From positions 51,001-115,000 of the forward strand of contig CAJNDS010002586.1 in the NCBI GenBank assembly GCA_905221605.1: a stretch of 64,000 nucleotides of DNA, written 5' to 3'. The notes under the pieces are model-generated. The model worked only from the letters and a program-made list of their open reading frames with translations, ran no database searches and was not told the origin of the DNA. The position numbers were made by a program, and so were the translations under genes. Source of the stretch: Symbiodinium natans (Eukaryota; Sar; Dinophyceae; Suessiales; Symbiodiniaceae). Shown here piece by piece: positions 60,847 to 64,000 of the stretch. Position 1 is the first letter of the stretch. Every line of letters begins with the position of its first letter.

Positions 60847-62296
60847 ACAATGTGCAAAGTTGAAGGCGCAGCGCCAAAGCACGGAATGGTCCTGGAGGTG
60901 ACTACCCAAAATTCCCACGGAGACACTTGTTTGCAAGCTTCCAAGAACAATAAGCACCATGTGGGATATAGCGCGCCGGCGGGTGGCACATGGGTGCTGA
61001 GCCTGAGCCAAAGTAAGCCTTCTTTGCTTTCTAGAATGCTTTTGCTGCGGAACTTGTTATTCCTGTATTGCTGGTAGCTGCTGTTTAAGCAAATTGACTT
61101 CGCTTCCTGTTGATACGCAAGGAGGATCCAACGTCGCAGATTCTGAACCTGATGGAACCGATAAATCACCAGTATGTATACTTACAATTGTTTTTAAAGG
61201 TGACACAGTGCCCGTGATATCTTGTAATCTTCCCTACTGCAGCTACACCGGCCCAGGCCTCGCAACTTTGCCCTCCAATCATCTCCAGTCACATCCAGTC
61301 CTGGCACGCCATGAACTTGATGATCTTGGACATTTCAGCTGGCGCTTTGCGTCCAGCAAGCAGCAGGCTTGCGCGGAGGCACGTGGCCCACTCCCTTAAG
61401 TCCCTCAACCGAAATCTTTCCAAGCCTTGCCTCGTCGAGTTGGTCCACCTGGCTTCGAAGACGTGGCAGCTCCGCTGCCCTGAAACCCTTGACTGCCGAC
61501 ACTGGCGAGGTGATGGGCCAAAAAAAATCTGAAAACACGAGTTTAGCAAGCAAATGGCCTGAAAGCGTGTTGAAGCAAAAACGTATCGAAACGAAAGATT
61601 GCAAAGAAGGAACCTATCGCGGGCGTTCGCAGCTGACGTCTTTTCATTATCATCTCCGACGTCTGTTCATTGTCATCTCTGCACGCGCCAACTGATGGCG
61701 CCCTCCTCACTGAAAGAGCACCAAGCAATCACAAGCATCAATCAAAGCGTCAAAAACAAAAGCACCCATCATCAATCACACGCTTTCCATGGTAGCATAC
61801 CGCGGGAAAGACATCCAAGCCACAACTTCTCTTAGTCAAGCATCAATACCACATGTTAGGGCAAGACAAGGCTTGAAGAAGTGGGCTTGAAGTTGGCTTG
61901 AAGGCTCAAACCAATATAACCGTCAATCGCAAGCCTCGCCATCCACCGACATAACACAACAAAGATAGGGACGATGCACGCCGAGGATGGGGGGGGGGGG
62001 GGGGCTCGCGTCTCAAAATGCGCCTGGGTATAGTTGACAAAGGCTGGGGCAGGGAATACCGCTGTACACAGCTAAGCGCGGGACTCTGCGCAACACTGTC
62101 ACAAATTACTCCATCTCAGCGCTGGGCAGGGGCACCAACCGTAGCGCGGAAGGGCAAAGCCTTATGAGTCGAGGAAAACGCTCAGTTAAGCCGCGGCTAT
62201 CCGTTTAGACCCCGACCACTCGGGGCATTGCAGCGGCGCTGCCAAGATCTCCCGCTCAAGCCTTGGTCGGCCATTTGCCCGCTGATTACCCGGCTC
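60847..62296. other. No supported gene; G18 run
   Basis: A G-run of about 18 lies at 61,988-62,005. No splice-bounded coding segment was fixed. This interval lies downstream of the kinase on its strand and may hold its remaining exons. Confidence 0.35.
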
Positions 62297-62993
62297 CTAT
62301 AGGTCCAGCCAACGGTGAACTCTGCTCCGGTTCTCAGCCCAACGCTCTTCCACGCACACGGCTTGCGCACCAAATGGCGGCTGTGCCATCACCTGACTAG
62401 ACCGCCTCTGAAACCTCTGACAGCGGTACTGCGCTGAGTGGCCCACGAGCTCGTACGCCACCACTCCAAGGCTCCATTTGTCCATTGCTGGGGAGTGCAC
62501 CGTGCCTCTGCAAGCTACCCAGTACACGTGAACGCTGTCTTGCTTGGACATGTTGGCAACTTTGAGATCCAGCCTCATCCAACAAGACTTCGGGCGCAAT
62601 GTTCAGAGGCGAGCCCTTGGCCAGTCACTGTGAGCTCAATTAAGTGGCTGCCGTGGTTTGGTGCATCGCAGACCGAAGCTGGAACCGTACGACCACGTCG
62701 TACATCTCTTAAATCCCAAGCCTGCGGAAGCAGGGCTGTCCGGCCAACCCGCGTACAAAAACAACATCAATTGGGCGCTCCCTGAAATAAAACGAACTGT
62801 ACCATCCATACTTTGCTTGCGGCAGAGAACTGGTGTTGGAAAGCACACTCATCCCAAGCCAAAACATAATTTGCAAATTGCACGGTTCCCCTGCGGGCTG
62901 GTGAACTCCATGCCTCTGAGAAATCGATGAGTTTGGGATAGCCAGCGCCGTCCAAGAGTATGTTCTCCAACTTCACGTCGGCGTGCACAATGC
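62297..62993 (-). CDS. Serine/threonine protein kinase, C-lobe exons
   Basis: Exons are 62993-62875, 62615-62570, 62505-62447 and 62392 to about 62297 (TAG, or an unmapped donor earlier). They encode, in order, a catalytic loop GIVHADVKLENILLDGAG, a metal-binding position PKLIDFSEA, the activation-segment end GSPLNIAPEVLLDEAG, then HSPAMDKWSLGVVAYEL, then VMAQPPFGAQ. This is the canonical kinase order with correct spacing once the introns are removed. Introns: 259 bases (GC donor, or GT eight bases earlier), 64 bases (GA-AG) and 54 bases (GT-AG). Catalytic Asp, Lys and Asn of HxDxKxxN and the Asp of DFG are present, but HRD is HAD and DFG is DFS. The N-lobe is not found; it should lie above 63,000 or outside the window. 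It is a non-RD kinase; subfamily cannot be assigned. Confidence 0.8.
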
Positions 62994-64000
62994 CTGAACA
63001 CAAAGTTTGGCCAGTTGTCCTAGAGTCAAAAATCGAATTAGGGTATGAAAAGCAAGAATGGCGATAATAGAAAGAATAGCACGCGTAACGGTAACAACAA
63101 TAAGAATGGCAAGAAAAGCAAATTCAATGCAACAATAGCCGTGCAGTCCTCAGAAGACTACTACGAATAATAAGAGTGAAGACGATAAGAGTATAAGTGT
63201 AAGAGAGCAACAAAAGACTAGCGCGAGCAACACAGTATAGGAAGAGTAACAAGAGGGTAGGATAGGAGGAAACAAGAGTCGTGCGTAGGGAAACGACTTC
63301 GATGTGCCTTTCTAGCGTTGTGGTCTGCTAGTAGGGGAACAATTCGCAGCTTGTGTTTTAGGAAAGATCTTTTGCTCTGGTCTTGTTTGATAGATTGTTC
63401 TCTTGCTGCTGAATATGTGAGGGCCGGATTTGTGACTTTTGCCAAGGGCGCCGTTGTTTGCTGTTTTTGGGGCTGCATATAGAATTGCGCCCAGCGTATT
63501 CTCAGCACGCTTGCCCATGCAACGCATGTGCCTCACAATCCCGGCACAGCGCCATCCCTACAGGTAGCTTGCGACACTGAAAGCCTTCATGCGCTGCGGA
63601 CAAACAGTTTGGAATTTGTAGCCTGATTTGTACTTCGGCTGACAGGTTTTGTGTGAATACGTGCGTGTGAACGCAAACCTCCTTGCAGTCGCCGCATGTA
63701 CACCCATGTTGTATGGGCCTTGTGGGGAAGCAGTGCTTCGCGACTCCGATGACTCACTCTCTCTTGCTTGCGGCGCTCTCGCTCGTTCTCCCCTTGTCAA
63801 CCGCCTCCTCTCCACCCCAATCCTCCACAAAAAAGAGCCCCAACAAAAAGACCCCAAGAAATCAACCTCTCTCCACTAATTAATTAGGGGCGGCGTGGCC
63901 CCGACACGTTGGGATGTGTCCGAAACACAACCTAGGGCTAGCGCGGGTTTAAAGTTACGGTTGTTACCCTCGCAACTCGGACGCAATCCAAGGCCTATAT
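62994..64000. other. No supported gene; expected site of upstream kinase exons
   Basis: The kinase exon may extend to 63,022 (acceptor GACTCTAG). A-rich degenerate units (AATAACAAGAATGG-like) fill 63,048-63,260. Minus frames at 63,312-63,536 and 63,558-63,857 were checked for glycine-loop, VAIK-Lys or alpha-C motifs and none was seen. Confidence 0.35.

Overview
The window looks like nuclear DNA of a eukaryote, most likely a dinoflagellate. No operons, Shine-Dalgarno sites or long uninterrupted genes are visible. Coding signal comes in short exons of about 50-400 bases. In several places exons can be chained with matching reading phase across GT-AG introns. A few introns appear to use GC or GA donors, which are characteristic of dinoflagellates. 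Every exon chain I could support lies on the minus strand, which fits the one-directional gene blocks known from dinoflagellates. The assignment is an inference; no rRNA, spliced-leader gene or organism-specific marker was found.

Layout. From 1 to 13.5 kb there are minus-strand gene pieces: a 107-base exon at 2.2 kb, a terminal exon at 5.4 kb, a six-exon gene at 6.8-9.1 kb, and exons at 10.4-10.8, 11.3-11.4 and 13.3-13.5 kb. A 302-bp MITE-like element (11,024-11,325) abuts one of these exons. From 13.6 to 21.85 kb there is an 8.2-kb block made entirely of repeats. In order it holds a 109-bp foldback, a 1.8-kb chain of alternating AT/GC palindromes, a CAT/CTT microsatellite, about 20 copies of an 87-bp minisatellite, an inverted GATTTGGCC-type repeat, and a 3.6-kb polypyrimidine/polypurine region with internal segmental duplications. 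The same 39-base sequence stands at both ends of the block in inverted orientation. From 22 to 36 kb there is a dispersed repeat (again at 55.9-56.7 kb), a two-exon gene piece (24.8-25.4 kb), single exons, and a (CTCACT)n element with inverted repeats (30.5-31.5 kb). From 36 to 42 kb come an AGGGGTAGGCCT-type array, telomere-like TTTAGGG traces, a TGTCGCG repeat cluster, exon candidates and an unusual AT-rich hairpin cluster (40.4-41.1 kb). From 43 to 53 kb there are a 300-bp (CA)n run, a five-exon minus gene (45.2-46.4 kb), several further minus exons, and a three-exon 3' gene end (51.9-52.6 kb). From 53 to 62 kb there are C-rich, CACT, TTC, TA and CA simple repeats plus a foldback at 60.2 kb. 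At 62.3-63.0 kb there is the one recognisable protein: the C-terminal half of a serine/threonine protein kinase in four exons, with altered HRD and DFG motifs.

The gene models are hand-built from splice motifs, phase agreement and protein-like codon content. Apart from the kinase, and a weak TPR-like exon, none matches a family I recognise. The genes give no evidence of acting in a common pathway. The strongest unexplained structures are the palindrome chain and the 8.2-kb block that contains it.
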